35,473 nucleotides of DNA, taken from positions 1-35,473 of the forward strand of contig JAVHYF010000036.1 of NCBI GenBank assembly GCA_031119205.1, in the 5' to 3' direction. This document shows, piece by piece, positions 14,790 to 23,408 of this stretch. Source of the stretch: Moraxellaceae bacterium. GTDB taxonomy: Bacteria > Pseudomonadota > Gammaproteobacteria > Burkholderiales > Rhodocyclaceae. Below the pieces are notes generated by a model. The model did not search any database, had not been told where the DNA came from, and saw nothing but the letters and a program-made list of their open reading frames with translations. Position 1 is the first letter of the stretch, and each line of letters starts with the position of its first letter. The position numbers were made by a program, and so were the translations under genes.

Positions 14790-15752
14790 ATGTCATCCTT
14801 TCGTCCCATGAACGATCTTTCCGACATGGTCGAGCCCATCCCCTTCGGCAGCAAACGCGTCATCGACGGCGTGGAGCGCGTGTTCTATCACGGCTACTGG
14901 GTCAAGACTTACCAGGCGCCGGCGGACACGTTGACTGCCAAGAAGCGCCTGATCGAAGCCCTGACCCGTCGCCTGTTCAACCACGTCGAACACGGCATCA
15001 ACATTCCCGGCTCGCGCCTGGAAGAAGCCCGCTCGGCCTTCAAAGCCGAAACCGACCCCGCCCGTCGCCGCGTCAAGGGTGCCATGCTGGCCGGCGCGCT
15101 GTTCAACCGTGGTGCCGACATCTTCACCAAGCTGGTCGAACTGCAGGCCTGCGGCGTGGAGATCGCCTCCGACAACCCCTTGCTGCGCGAATGCGGCCAC
15201 TGCCTGCTGGAAGCGCTGGAGCTGGGCAAGACGGTCATGCACCGTAGCGGCGAGGAAGGCATCGACGAACTGTGGGGCGAGCCTTTCAAGGCCTTTTCGA
15301 TTCCGGTCGAGGCCTTCTACGAAAGCCGCTACATCAAGATCGCGCAGACCATGCGCGACATCGACGCGATTGCCGATGCGCTGTGCGCCACCTTCTGCGC
15401 ACGCCCGCAGTTCCCCGGCATCGACCGCCTGATCCGCGATTTCGCGGACTCCGCCAAGATCAAGACCGAAACCCTGCGTACGGACCCTGACATCTTCGAG
15501 GTATGGACCAGCTTCGCCGTCGCAGGCGAACGCCTGCAGGACTACCAGGTTTCCGCACCGCCTCGCGCCACCGAGCAACAGCTGCAACAGACCGAACAGG
15601 GTCGCCAGTTGCTGGCACAGGCCCATCTGCTGATCAGCGACATCACCCGCGCGCGCGTGCCGATGCCCAAGAGCACGGCCGAGTTCGTCGAACGCTGCGA
15701 GGCCTTTCGCGCCGCCTGCACCCACCCGGTAAGCAACCGCCTGGCCTGTTAA
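14790..15752 (+). CDS. Hypothetical protein, all-helical, function unknown
   Basis: A 320-residue protein (from ATG 14790) that I do not recognise. It is rich in predicted helices (LTAKKRLIEALTRRLFNHVEHG, RRRVKGAMLAGALFNRGADIFTKLVELQACGVEI) and begins after a short segment with VIDGVERVFYHGYWVKTY. It has seven cysteines and no signal peptide or membrane span, so it should be cytoplasmic. The start is uncertain: the frame is open from GTG 14736, and ATGs at 14790 and 14808 are possible; none has a good ribosome-binding site. The gene ends at its own terminator (15775). It lies just after the toxin-antitoxin pair but nothing links them functionally. Confidence 0.65.
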   Translation: MSSFRPMNDLSDMVEPIPFGSKRVIDGVERVFYHGYWVKTYQAPADTLTAKKRLIEALTRRLFNHVEHGINIPGSRLEEARSAFKAETDPARRRVKGAMLAGALFNRGADIFTKLVELQACGVEIASDNPLLRECGHCLLEALELGKTVMHRSGEEGIDELWGEPFKAFSIPVEAFYESRYIKIAQTMRDIDAIADALCATFCARPQFPGIDRLIRDFADSAKIKTETLRTDPDIFEVWTSFAVAGERLQDYQVSAPPRATEQQLQQTEQGRQLLAQAHLLISDITRARVPMPKSTAEFVERCEAFRAACTHPVSNRLAC

Positions 15753-15774
15753 GACAGGTAAGGTTTCGGGCAGC

Positions 15775-15808
15775 AAAAGCCGCGGATCTGCCGCGGCTTT
15801 TCATTTTC
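15775..15808 (+). terminator. Rho-independent terminator
   Basis: An 11-bp perfect stem (15775-15785 with 15791-15801, AAAAGCCGCGG/CCGCGGCTTTT) and 5-nt loop, followed by TCATTTTC. It ends the hypothetical gene at 14790-15752. Confidence 0.85.
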
Positions 15809-15885
15809 TGCGCCGCCAGCCAGCGGCGACCGGGCGATAATGCGCGCCTTCACGCGCCAGTCGCACCCAGATTTTCGTTACCAGC

Positions 15886-16800
15886 ATGTCCATCCAGTGG
15901 TTTCCCGGTCACATGAACTCGGCCCGCCGCAAGGCGGCCGAGACCATGGAGAACACCGACCTCGTCGTCGAGGTGGTCGACGCACGCCTGCCTGCGGCCA
16001 GCAGCAATCCGATGATCGACCAGTTGCGCCGCTTCCGGCAGCGCCCTTGCCTGAAGCTGCTCAACAAGAGCGATCTCGCCGACCCGGCTGCCACCGAGGC
16101 GTGGCTGGCCCACCTCAACCGGCTCCCCGGCGTGAAGGCCGTGGCGCTGTCCAGCCGCAAAGCCAGCGACGTGGCGCGCATCCCTTCGCTGTGCCGCAGC
16201 CTGGCGCCGCACCGGGACGACAACACCAAACCGCTGCGCATCATGATCATGGGCATCCCCAACGTCGGGAAATCCTCGCTCATCAATGCCATGCTCAAGC
16301 GCCGTGTCGCCGCCGTGGGTGACGAGCCGGCCGTGACCAAGAACCAGCAGCGCTACGACATCGGCCCCGGCATGACGCTGACCGACACCCCCGGCATGCT
16401 GTGGCCAAAGATCGAATACCCCAGCGACGGCTACATGCTGGCCGCCAGCCACGCGGTGGGCACGAATGCAGTGCTGGAGGAAGAGGTCGCGGCCGCACTC
16501 GCCGACATCCTGCTCGCGCGCTACCCCGACCTGCTGGCCGCACGCTACAAACTGGACGCCAGCGGTATGGACGGCGTGGCCGTCGTGGAGGCCGTGGCGA
16601 AGAAACGCGGCTGCCGCATGAAGGGCGGTGAGCTCGACCTGGAGAAGGCAGCGCTGATCCTGCTGACCGATTACCGTGCCGGCACTCTGGGCCGTATCAG
16701 CCTGGAAACGCCAGACACCCGCGCGGCAATGCTGGCCGCCCACGTGGTCGTGACGCCGGACGAGAACAGCGGTGAAGAGGGCCAGGACGATCGGACCTGA
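15886..16800 (+). CDS. ylqF: Ribosome biogenesis GTPase YlqF (RbgA-like)
   Basis: A 304-residue circularly permuted GTPase that assists late assembly of the large ribosomal subunit. The G motifs occur in the permuted order typical of the family: N-terminal QWFPGHM, then G4 LNKSDLAD (about residues 58-65), then G1 GIPNVGKSS (about 124-132), and G3 DTPGM (about 167-171). The C-terminal half has the helical ALADILLARYPDLL region of this group. Length matches the family. It is alone as a plus-strand unit between a terminator and the convergent YnfA gene. Confidence 0.93.
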   Translation: MSIQWFPGHMNSARRKAAETMENTDLVVEVVDARLPAASSNPMIDQLRRFRQRPCLKLLNKSDLADPAATEAWLAHLNRLPGVKAVALSSRKASDVARIPSLCRSLAPHRDDNTKPLRIMIMGIPNVGKSSLINAMLKRRVAAVGDEPAVTKNQQRYDIGPGMTLTDTPGMLWPKIEYPSDGYMLAASHAVGTNAVLEEEVAAALADILLARYPDLLAARYKLDASGMDGVAVVEAVAKKRGCRMKGGELDLEKAALILLTDYRAGTLGRISLETPDTRAAMLAAHVVVTPDENSGEEGQDDRT

Positions 16801-16894
16801 GCAGATCGCTCAAGAGCCGGAACAGAACGGCGCGCCGTCCAACGAAACGGCCTTGACCAAGGGCGTCCGCCCGGAACCGTTGCGCTGACGCTTG

Positions 16895-17227
16895 TCAGGC
16901 GTGGCGCGGCCCGAAGTAAATGATGGCCATGCCCACCAGGCACACGGCGGCTCCCACCAGATCGGTGATCGCAGGCCGTATGCCATCGACTGCCCACAAC
17001 CACAGCAAGGCCATGCCGACGTAGACGCCGCCGTAGGCCGCATACACACGCCCTGCCGGTTGCGGATGCAGGGTCAGCAACCAAGCAAACAGGATGAGGC
17101 TGGCTGCGGCCGGCAACAGCAGCCAGGCTGATCCGTCCTTCTTCAGCCACAGCCAGGGCAGGTAACAACCGACGATCTCGGCCACTGCGGTGGCGGCAAA
17201 AAGTCCCAGCGCCTTGAGCAGTTCCAT
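16895..17227 (-). CDS. ynfA: YnfA family small membrane protein (UPF0060)
   Basis: A 110-residue protein with four hydrophobic helices, matching UPF0060/YnfA: N-terminal [27 protein letters not shown], then [19 protein letters not shown], then [27 protein letters not shown], and a last helix ending IIYFGPR. The family resembles small multidrug resistance proteins; a transport role is suspected. The start at 17227 matches the family N-terminus; the frame continues upstream inside the previous gene. It lies 5 bp after the stop of the secreted unknown protein and is probably cotranscribed. A small hairpin (16883-16900) overlaps its stop codon. Confidence 0.9.
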   Translation of the reverse strand: MELLKALGLFAATAVAEIVGCYLPWLWLKKDGSAWLLLPAAASLILFAWLLTLHPQPAGRVYAAYGGVYVGMALLWLWAVDGIRPAITDLVGAAVCLVGMAIIYFGPRHA

Positions 17228-17232
17228 GCCCG

Positions 17233-17718
17233 TCAATCCCTCACGCACATGGCTTCGGCGTCGTCGAGGACCTGCCAGCCCCAGCCCCTTGGGCAACTCA
17301 CGGTGCGGGCGCGCCTCAGGGTCACCAGGCCGGCCTGCTCCTTGACACCCTGGCAGGCAGCGCCTTCGCCGACAAAGCCGACATAGACCAACCGCGTCGC
17401 CTCTTCCCGCAAAGCCCAGTTCCAGACGCTCGCGGTCGCCTTGAAAGGCAGGTCCTGGGCTGCAAAGCTGAGCCCGCAGGGATAACGCTTCTGCAGCACG
17501 GCAACCACGTCGGCGACGGCGTCGGCTTCGGTACTCTTTGTCGGGCGAGCATCATCGCCAAGCACAGCCTGCCAGGCCAGCCATTCACCAAGCTCGGGGG
17601 GCCGACACTGGCCCTTGCCAGTACCGGCAGGTGGACAGGCTGCCGTCGCCATTCCGCAAAGGATCATGGCTCCCGCGGTGACCATCCCTCTCAAACATCG
17701 ACCGAACCCGCTCTGCAT
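17233..17718 (-). CDS. Secreted cysteine-containing protein of unknown function
   Basis: A 161-residue protein with a signal peptide ([26 protein letters not shown] then ACPPAG). The mature protein has paired cysteines ([11 protein letters not shown] near the start, AACQG, VSCPRG and MCV in the second half), suggesting disulfides in the periplasm. The ending [20 protein letters not shown] resembles cysteine-bounded tails seen in some surface proteins, but I do not recognise the family. The ATG at 17718 has GGAG 6 nt upstream; the much longer open frame to 18306 is only the shadow of the divergent diguanylate cyclase gene. It is probably in an operon with YnfA. Confidence 0.6.
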   Translation of the reverse strand: MQSGFGRCLRGMVTAGAMILCGMATAACPPAGTGKGQCRPPELGEWLAWQAVLGDDARPTKSTEADAVADVVAVLQKRYPCGLSFAAQDLPFKATASVWNWALREEATRLVYVGFVGEGAACQGVKEQAGLVTLRRARTVSCPRGWGWQVLDDAEAMCVRD

Positions 17719-17907
17719 CGGCTGCTCCGCTCTTCTTCTCGTGCTGCAAAGGTTGAGGATTATTCGGCAAAACCTGGCAAAAGGCACCGGGCAGCAGTTC
17801 AGAACATGGGCGTTGTGCCGATAAATGGTCAAACCGGGCAGGGGCAGCCGCAAGGCCGGACGTCGCCCGCCCGCCGGACTCACGGAATTCGAGGCTAAGA
17901 TCGGGGC

Positions 17908-19497
17908 ATGATCAACCGACTGGAAATCCATACGACCTGGAACGGCCTGGTACAGGCCTGGAAAGCGGTCTGGCAGGCAAGCGACCAGCCAGAGCGCTGG
18001 CGTGCCTTCACGCCGCACTGCGACCGCCTGCTCGCCCTCGCCCGCCAGCAAGGGCTCAATGATCTTGAGGCAGCGCTGATGCCGCTGCTGGATCTGCTGG
18101 CCCGCAATCCCTCCCCCGGCGAAACAGAAAAAGCCGCACTCGACCGCCTGTTGCCGGGCGTCTTCGCCGTCGTACGCGATATCTGGACGGATTCGGCGCG
18201 CCGCAACATCGGCTTGCGCAGTACTGAAGAAGAGACGATGCCGCTGGTGGTGATGTTCGCGCGCAGCGCAGACTCCGTGCGCGAACTGCTCCTGCAGATG
18301 GAACACTACGGCTACGTTTTCCGCGTGTTCACCGACTTCCGCCTGGGTCTGCAGACCGCCGTCACCCAGCGTGCCGCGGCAGTGGTCATCGAGCTGCCGG
18401 AGGGCGGCGTGGACGCCAATGTCGCGCCGCTGATCGAAGAGGTGAACCGCTACGGGCTGAAATGGTTCGCGCTGTCGGAACGCGGCGACTTCCCGCTACG
18501 CCTGCAGGCCGTGCGCCACAGTGCGCAAGGATTTTTCGTCGCGCCACTACCGATCAATGCGTTGGTCGACGCGGTCGATCCGCTGGCCTACAAGGCCAAG
18601 GACGAACCGTATCGCGTGCTGGTACTGGACGATTCGGCCACGGTGCTGGCCACCATCGAGAAGACCCTGGCCCAGTTCACGAACATCCATGTGCGCACCC
18701 TGCGCCATCCCGCGATGGTGCTGGAGTCACTGCTGGACTTCTCGCCCGACGTGCTGCTGCTGGACTTTCACATGGAAGGCTGCAACGGGCTGGAAGTGGC
18801 GAAGATCATCCGCCAGAACAAGGCTTTCGAATCCATCCCCATCGTGTACCTCACCAGCGAAACCAGTGAGGCGGTGCAGATCGAGGCGATGCGCCACGGT
18901 GGCGACGATTTCCTGACCAAACCGATCAGCCAGACGCAGCTCGCCAACACGGTGGTGAGCAAGTCCGAGCGTTATCGTGGCCTGCGCCGCCTGATGGTGG
19001 AAGACAGCCTTACCGGTCTGTACAACCACGTGAAGACCAAGGCGCTGCTGCAACAGGCCATCCTGCTGGCCGACCGCGAAAAACTGCCGGTCAGCTACGC
19101 GATCATCGACATCGACCACTTCAAGCGGGTCAACGACACCTACGGCCACACGGTGGGCGACAAGGTGATCAAGACACTGGCGCGTTTCCTCAAGCAACGC
19201 CTGCGCCGTGCGGACGTTGTCGGCCGCTACGGTGGCGAGGAGTTCGTGGTGGTGCTGTACAACAGCACGCCGGCCGCTGCCATGGAGAAGATCGAACACA
19301 TCCGGGACGCCTTCGGACGCGTGGCCCACCCCTACGACGATGGCGTCTTCCACACCACCTTCAGCGCTGGCGTGGCGCATTACCCGGCCTATCCGACGAT
19401 GATGGAGCTGATGGTGGCTGCCGACGACGCGCTCTATGCCTCCAAACGCGCCGGCCGCAACTGCGTGACGCTGGCCGAACTCAGCCGCGCAGGCTGA
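17908..19497 (+). CDS. Response regulator diguanylate cyclase (GGDEF)
   Basis: A 529-residue protein that should make cyclic di-GMP under control of phosphorylation. Residues 1-105 are helical (possibly Hpt-like). Residues 112-222 look like a receiver domain lacking the phospho-acceptor (VVIELPEGG where Asp is expected). Residues 235-350 are an intact receiver: acidic pair D241/D242, phospho-acceptor Asp286 (LLLDFHM), Thr/Lys switch residues at LTSE and K338. Residues 360-525 are a GGDEF domain with an intact active site GGEEF (442-446) and an RxxD inhibitory site (R433-D436), so product inhibition is expected. The layout recalls PleD. No cognate histidine kinase is nearby. Its 3' end overlaps the convergent DUF2789 gene by 17 bp. 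Confidence 0.92.
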   Translation: MINRLEIHTTWNGLVQAWKAVWQASDQPERWRAFTPHCDRLLALARQQGLNDLEAALMPLLDLLARNPSPGETEKAALDRLLPGVFAVVRDIWTDSARRNIGLRSTEEETMPLVVMFARSADSVRELLLQMEHYGYVFRVFTDFRLGLQTAVTQRAAAVVIELPEGGVDANVAPLIEEVNRYGLKWFALSERGDFPLRLQAVRHSAQGFFVAPLPINALVDAVDPLAYKAKDEPYRVLVLDDSATVLATIEKTLAQFTNIHVRTLRHPAMVLESLLDFSPDVLLLDFHMEGCNGLEVAKIIRQNKAFESIPIVYLTSETSEAVQIEAMRHGGDDFLTKPISQTQLANTVVSKSERYRGLRRLMVEDSLTGLYNHVKTKALLQQAILLADREKLPVSYAIIDIDHFKRVNDTYGHTVGDKVIKTLARFLKQRLRRADVVGRYGGEEFVVVLYNSTPAAAMEKIEHIRDAFGRVAHPYDDGVFHTTFSAGVAHYPAYPTMMELMVAADDALYASKRAGRNCVTLAELSRAG

Positions 19498-19714
19498 GGT
19501 TCAGCTGGTCGATCAGCTCGACCCAATCGGCATCTTCCTTCCAGCCTTCGCGCAGGAACGCAGCCTGCGCCGGCGTCCAGAACGGCGCATCCGGCAACAG
19601 CACGCTCTCCGGTAGCGGAGAGTGACCCTTGATGAATTGCCGGATCGATACCTCGTCCGATTGCAGGCCGAGCTGTTCGAACAGTTCCGGCATCGAGTGG
19701 CTGACGGTTTGCAT
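19481..19714 (-). CDS. DUF2789 family protein
   Basis: A 77-residue protein matching DUF2789: MPELFEQLGL, then FIKGHSPLPESV, then the characteristic APFWTPAQAAFLREG and DADWVELIDQL. Function is unknown; the fold should be small and helical and the protein cytoplasmic. The start at 19714 has AGGAG 7 nt upstream, better than the longer open frame to 19759. The gene is convergent with and overlaps the last 17 bp of the diguanylate cyclase gene. Confidence 0.87.
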   Translation of the reverse strand: MQTVSHSMPELFEQLGLQSDEVSIRQFIKGHSPLPESVLLPDAPFWTPAQAAFLREGWKEDADWVELIDQLNLSLRG

Positions 19715-19833
19715 GGTGGTCTCCTGCGATGGCACAGACAATTGAAGGGATTGCTTCAAGCCTAGCCTGTCCAGCAGGCTGTGGCAGCCAGCAGCGTCCT
19801 ACAATGGCGGTCCGCTCCACCTCCGCACACATC

Positions 19834-20040
19834 ATGGAAGACCGCATTGCCCATCTGGAAACCCAGCTCGCCCACGCCGAAGACCTGCTGGACGAACTGA
19901 ACCGCACGGTCTTCCGTCAGCAACAGCAGATCGACCAGTTGCAGCAGCAATTGCGCAGCCTTGCCCGCCAGATGAGCGCCGCCCAACCAGGCGCAGCGGA
20001 GCAGCGAGATCTGCGCGACGAGATTCCGCCCCACTACTGA
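19834..20040 (+). CDS. slyX: SlyX family coiled-coil protein
   Basis: A 68-residue coiled-coil protein of the SlyX family: MEDRIAHLETQLAHAEDLLDELN followed by a Gln-rich RQQQQIDQLQQQLRSLARQM heptad region and the family's C-terminal DEIPPHY. Its cellular role is poorly known. ATG 19834 gives the usual SlyX length; an in-frame ATG at 19804 would add ten residues. The ribosome-binding site is weak. It is convergent with the AEC transporter gene, 16 bp apart. Confidence 0.92.
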   Translation: MEDRIAHLETQLAHAEDLLDELNRTVFRQQQQIDQLQQQLRSLARQMSAAQPGAAEQRDLRDEIPPHY

Positions 20041-20056
20041 GCGGAAGGTATCCGCT

Positions 20057-20983
20057 TCAGAGGCGCAGCAGGTGTAGCCAAAGGCTCAAGCTCAGCATCG
20101 ACCCCAGGGTAGTTGCCGATACCAGCCAGGCAACACCGACCCCGTCGCCTCCCATCCGCACGGCCAGGATGTAGGCCGACGAGGCCGAGGGCAACGCAGC
20201 GAATAGCACCGCGATGTCCCGCACCACGCCCGTCAAACCCAGCGCGGGTGCCAGCCACCAGGCCAGCGCCGGCAGGATCAGCAAGCGCACGGTGACGATC
20301 CAGGCCGAGCCGAGCGCATGGCCTTCGGTCTTGCCCCAGTGCAGGGCCGCCCCGACCGCCAGTAGCCCCAGCGAGATGGAGGCCTCCGCCAGGCGCCCGA
20401 GGAATTGCGCTACGGGTTGAGGGAGCACATAGCCCCCCAGGTTGAAAGCCAGTCCGGCCAAGGTGGCGAGTATCAGAGGGTTGCGTGCCAGCTCCAGGAT
20501 CAGGCGGCTGTCGCCATGGCGGGCCAATGCACTAACCGCCGCCACATTGGCAAACGGCACCATCGCACCACACAACGCGCCCATCACAGCGATGCCGGCG
20601 GGGCCATGTACGGTCCCAGCGACGGCGATGCCGATATAGGTATTGAAGCGGTAAGCACATTGCAGGCGGGACGCAAAGGCAATCGGCGTCAGCCCCATGA
20701 AGGGTTTGGCCGCCCAGCCCAGCAACAGGCCGGCCGCCATCACGGCCAGTCCGCAGCCCAGCAACGGCAATGCGGTTGCCGGGTTCAGCGTCGCCCGCGC
20801 CAGTGCCTGGAACAGCAAGGCCGGGAACAGCACGAAGTAGACCAGCTTCTCCAGCCCGGACCAGAACGTCTCCGGAAAACCGGCATAGCGACGCAGGCCG
20901 ACCCCGAGCAGGATCAGCGCGAAGTCCGGCAGCAGCAGGAGGAAAGTGGACAAGACGGAACTGTGCAGAGCAGGAAACTGCAT
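20057..20983 (-). CDS. AEC family transporter
   Basis: A 308-residue inner-membrane protein with about ten helices of the auxin efflux carrier (AEC) family: N-terminal LLLLPDFALILLGVGLRRY, a middle RFNTYIGIAVAG segment with the conserved R-N pair, and a C-terminal half starting around NPLILATLAGLAFNLGG with the typical ARNPLI motif. Bacterial members move organic acids or amino acids; the substrate here is unknown. The start at 20983 gives a full N-terminal helix. It is convergent with slyX and has 34 bp between its start and the PilZ gene's stop at 21018. Confidence 0.9.
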   Translation of the reverse strand: MQFPALHSSVLSTFLLLLPDFALILLGVGLRRYAGFPETFWSGLEKLVYFVLFPALLFQALARATLNPATALPLLGCGLAVMAAGLLLGWAAKPFMGLTPIAFASRLQCAYRFNTYIGIAVAGTVHGPAGIAVMGALCGAMVPFANVAAVSALARHGDSRLILELARNPLILATLAGLAFNLGGYVLPQPVAQFLGRLAEASISLGLLAVGAALHWGKTEGHALGSAWIVTVRLLILPALAWWLAPALGLTGVVRDIAVLFAALPSASSAYILAVRMGGDGVGVAWLVSATTLGSMLSLSLWLHLLRL

Positions 20984-21017
20984 GCGCGCAGAATACTCCC
21001 CGCCGCATGCAGGCCGC

Positions 21018-21428
21018 TCAGATCATCGACGGCCCGGACACGATGGACTGCGCGTCCTTCACGGAGATACGCACACTGGCGCCGCAGATGACGATGACGG
21101 TGAGCCACTCGTAGAGCTTGTCCCCGCCATCCCCTTCCAGTGACAGGAAGCGGCAACCGAGGCGCGGCCCCTCGAGCGAATCGACGCGGTTGACCTTCTC
21201 TGCCTGGCCACGGATGCGATCGGGGATGTCATTGAAGCGCAGCACGACATCGAAGCTCCCGTTCATCTCAGCGCCCTCGGTCACCGGGATGCTGAAGCCT
21301 TCCATGGACAGGTCGATGACCGGATGACGCACGCCCGCGATCTCCACCCATACGCAGGTCTCACCATCGCGCTTGGCGGCAATGCGCTGGCGCGCGCGGC
21401 GCTCTGCGCTGTCATTGGCGTCACTCAT
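21018..21428 (-). CDS. PilZ domain protein (cyclic di-GMP receptor)
   Basis: A 136-residue single-domain PilZ protein. Both cyclic di-GMP contact motifs are seen: an arginine cluster near the N-terminus (ERRARQR, residues 9-15) and DLSMEGF (about residues 39-45), equivalent to D/NxSxxG. The remaining beta strands include FDVVLRFND and LGCRFLSLEG. It is likely cytoplasmic and reads cyclic di-GMP, possibly that made by the diguanylate cyclase at 17908-19497. Purine-rich GAGGGAAGG precedes the ATG closely. Confidence 0.87.
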   Translation of the reverse strand: MSDANDSAERRARQRIAAKRDGETCVWVEIAGVRHPVIDLSMEGFSIPVTEGAEMNGSFDVVLRFNDIPDRIRGQAEKVNRVDSLEGPRLGCRFLSLEGDGGDKLYEWLTVIVICGASVRISVKDAQSIVSGPSMI

Positions 21429-21509
21429 CCTTCCCTCTCCGGCTATAAGTCATTCATGGTTTTCGTCCGCCGCGTCATCTTCCTTGAGCGAAAACCGCAC
21501 GCCGGCAAA

Positions 21510-21535
21510 GAAAAAGCCCCGCCGTAGCGGGGCTT
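21510..21535 (-). terminator. Terminator of the pectate lyase gene
   Basis: An 8-bp stem (21515-21522 with 21527-21534, AGCCCCGC/GCGGGGCT) with a CGTA loop; on the minus strand TTTTTC follows. It lies 20 bp after the stop at 21555. Confidence 0.87.
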
Positions 21536-21554
21536 GTGCGCGGCATTGACGTGC

Positions 21555-23000
21555 TTACAGCTTGCCCGCGCCAGCGTTGGCCTTCACGTAGGCCGGAACA
21601 TCCTTGGCCGGGATCGGCTGCTTGCCGTAAAGCGTCGGCTTCCAGCCCACATCCGGCGACAGCTTGGGCAGTGCCTTGGCGAACTCTGCCGGCTGGCCAT
21701 TGACGATGGAACCCGCGTCGAAGAACTTGGTGCCACCCTGCACGGCGGCAGCGTGTTCGACAGAACCGTTCTTGATGTCGAAGTAGTTGTGCTCCGAATA
21801 GATCGCCGAGTCCTTGCCGATGCCGAAACCGTTGCGGAAGATGGGGATGCCCTTCGACTCCTTGATGCCGCGCTCGTGGTTCTTCACAGCATCCAGCTTG
21901 CTGTCCGGCGCGCCGGAGGCGTCACCACTGAAGTAATTGTTGAAGCTGTGCACCTTGCCGAAACGCACGCGCGGCATGCGCTGGCCGGCGTTGTCGAACC
22001 AGTTGCCACGGAAGGTCACATTCAGCTTGCCCGGATCATCCTTGGAACTGTCGCTGCCACCAAGCAAGTTGGTCTTGTCGTGATCCTTGAAGTGGTTGTA
22101 AGACAGGGTCACGAGGTCAGCGCCGTTGGTGATGTCCACCTGGCCGTCGTGGTGCTGCACTTTCTGCTCGACCTGGTTGTGCGGGAACGGGAAGACCGGC
22201 GGGAACATCTTGTCCGGACGATCACCGTCGGTGAAGGTGCAGTGGTCGATCCACACGCGCTTGCCGCCATTCACCGAGATGCTGTCGTACTCGGAATTCC
22301 AGCGACCGCCCGGGCATTGTTGCGGACCGGTCTTGGCATCCACGTAGGTGTCCTGGCAGCCGGCGTACGCCTTGTTGGCCGACCAGGAATCACCCGGATC
22401 CCAGCCGGGGAAGTAGTCGAACGCATCCTCGAAGGTGATATTGCGGATGATCACGTTCTCCGTGCCGGCACCGATCATCAGGTTGCCCTTCACGATCTTC
22501 GCGTCCTTGCCCAGACCGACGATGCTCGTGTTGGACGTGACGTCGATCACGATGCGCTTCTTCTGGTTCTCGGCCGAGCGCTCGCGGGCCGCTTCCAGCG
22601 GGCCGGAAAGCTTGCGGTCAGGACGACCGTTCACCAGCTTCACGTTCCACACGGCCGGCGCGTAGGCCTTCACGTAGGCCTCGAAGTTGTAGGCCGGATC
22701 AGCGTAATCCTTCTCCAGCAGTTCCTTGTTGTTGTCATCCACCGACAGGTTGATGGTGCCCTTGACCTGGATGATCTTCGGCAGCTTCGGATTGCCGCCG
22801 GCCTGCAGTGCCTTGACCAGCTCGGCGCGGTTGCTCACGGTATAGACATTTGCGTCAGCCGCCTTGGAGCCACCGTCCGTACCGGCAGCCCAGCCATCAT
22901 TGGCCATCAGCGGCTGACGGGGATTCAGTTTCGGCGCGCCAGCGCACGCAACCAGGACGCCAGCTGCCACCAGCGCCACGGTCATTGCACCAAATTTCAT
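21555..23000 (-). CDS. Pectate lyase-like lipoprotein (PL1 family)
   Basis: A 481-residue parallel beta-helix protein of polysaccharide lyase family 1, which cleaves polygalacturonate by beta-elimination. A lipobox (VLVAC, Cys19) marks it as a lipoprotein. The family's VWIDH motif (residues 249-253), the calcium-binding SEYDSIS (Asp239) and the catalytic RMPRVR (residues 341-346, RxPxxR) are all present, so it should be active. Its length and the segment 100-150 exceed the core, with an insert of charged residues. AGGAGA lies 5 nt upstream of the ATG. It is monocistronic with its own terminator; no pectin transporter, oligogalacturonide lyase or regulator is nearby. Confidence 0.9.
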   Translation of the reverse strand: MKFGAMTVALVAAGVLVACAGAPKLNPRQPLMANDGWAAGTDGGSKAADANVYTVSNRAELVKALQAGGNPKLPKIIQVKGTINLSVDDNNKELLEKDYADPAYNFEAYVKAYAPAVWNVKLVNGRPDRKLSGPLEAARERSAENQKKRIVIDVTSNTSIVGLGKDAKIVKGNLMIGAGTENVIIRNITFEDAFDYFPGWDPGDSWSANKAYAGCQDTYVDAKTGPQQCPGGRWNSEYDSISVNGGKRVWIDHCTFTDGDRPDKMFPPVFPFPHNQVEQKVQHHDGQVDITNGADLVTLSYNHFKDHDKTNLLGGSDSSKDDPGKLNVTFRGNWFDNAGQRMPRVRFGKVHSFNNYFSGDASGAPDSKLDAVKNHERGIKESKGIPIFRNGFGIGKDSAIYSEHNYFDIKNGSVEHAAAVQGGTKFFDAGSIVNGQPAEFAKALPKLSPDVGWKPTLYGKQPIPAKDVPAYVKANAGAGKL

Positions 23001-23138
23001 GAGTGTCTCCTGCTTTGAATTTTGACGGATCGACCTTCAGGCCGAGTCGCAAGCCTACGTCAAAAGACACGTTTTTGTACAACGACCGAACTTGCCGTAA
23101 ACCCGCGCCAAGCCTTGCTGCAGAGCATCAACCGCCCG

Positions 23139-23405
23139 TCAGAAACCCGCGCGACGCTCCTGCCACCAGTCGTAGATATCGGACACCAGCAGCAGGCCCC
23201 CGATCGCGAGAAGGATGACTGCGCCGATACCCAGTCCAGCCATGTAACTCAGCGCGCCTACGATGATGAAGGCCACTGCGCTCAGCTCCGTCCAGCGGTG
23301 CTTCCTGCGCAATAGAGCACACAGCTGTTCCTTGGCCCGGCTGGAACCCCGGGACTGAACACGACGCAGATACTGCGGATAAGCCATTTTGCCGACGGGA
23401 AACAT
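23139..23405 (-). CDS. Small two-helix membrane protein, function unknown
   Basis: An 88-residue protein with a basic N-terminal half (QYLRRVQSRGSSRAKEQLCALLRRKHRW) and two hydrophobic helices (LSAVAFIIVGALSYMAGLGIGAVILLAIGGLLLVSDI, about residues 42-78), followed by DWWQERRAGF. The family is not recognised. A perfect AGGAGG (23411-23416) lies 5 nt before ATG 23405 and 2 nt before the adjacent ATG 23408, which strongly supports translation. The gene stands alone between the pectate lyase and the next small gene. Confidence 0.65.
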   Translation of the reverse strand: MFPVGKMAYPQYLRRVQSRGSSRAKEQLCALLRRKHRWTELSAVAFIIVGALSYMAGLGIGAVILLAIGGLLLVSDIYDWWQERRAGF

Positions 23406-23408
23406 CAT

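Noticed and set aside
13381-14809. A mobile-element origin for the toxin-antitoxin region
   Set aside because: No transposase, integrase, direct repeats or tRNA gene flank it, and codon composition looks like its neighbours.
16801-16894. A short minus-strand open stretch past the YnfA stop
   Set aside because: No ribosome-binding site or recognisable domain; it is probably the remainder of an intergenic region with a small hairpin at 16883-16900.
17719-18306. N-terminal extension of the secreted protein's frame
   Set aside because: It lies opposite the diguanylate cyclase gene and its promoter region; a signal peptide and Shine-Dalgarno define the start at 17718.
21534-23018. A 494-codon plus-strand frame across the pectate lyase gene
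   Set aside because: It is a shadow; the minus strand has a lipobox, active-site motifs and a terminator.
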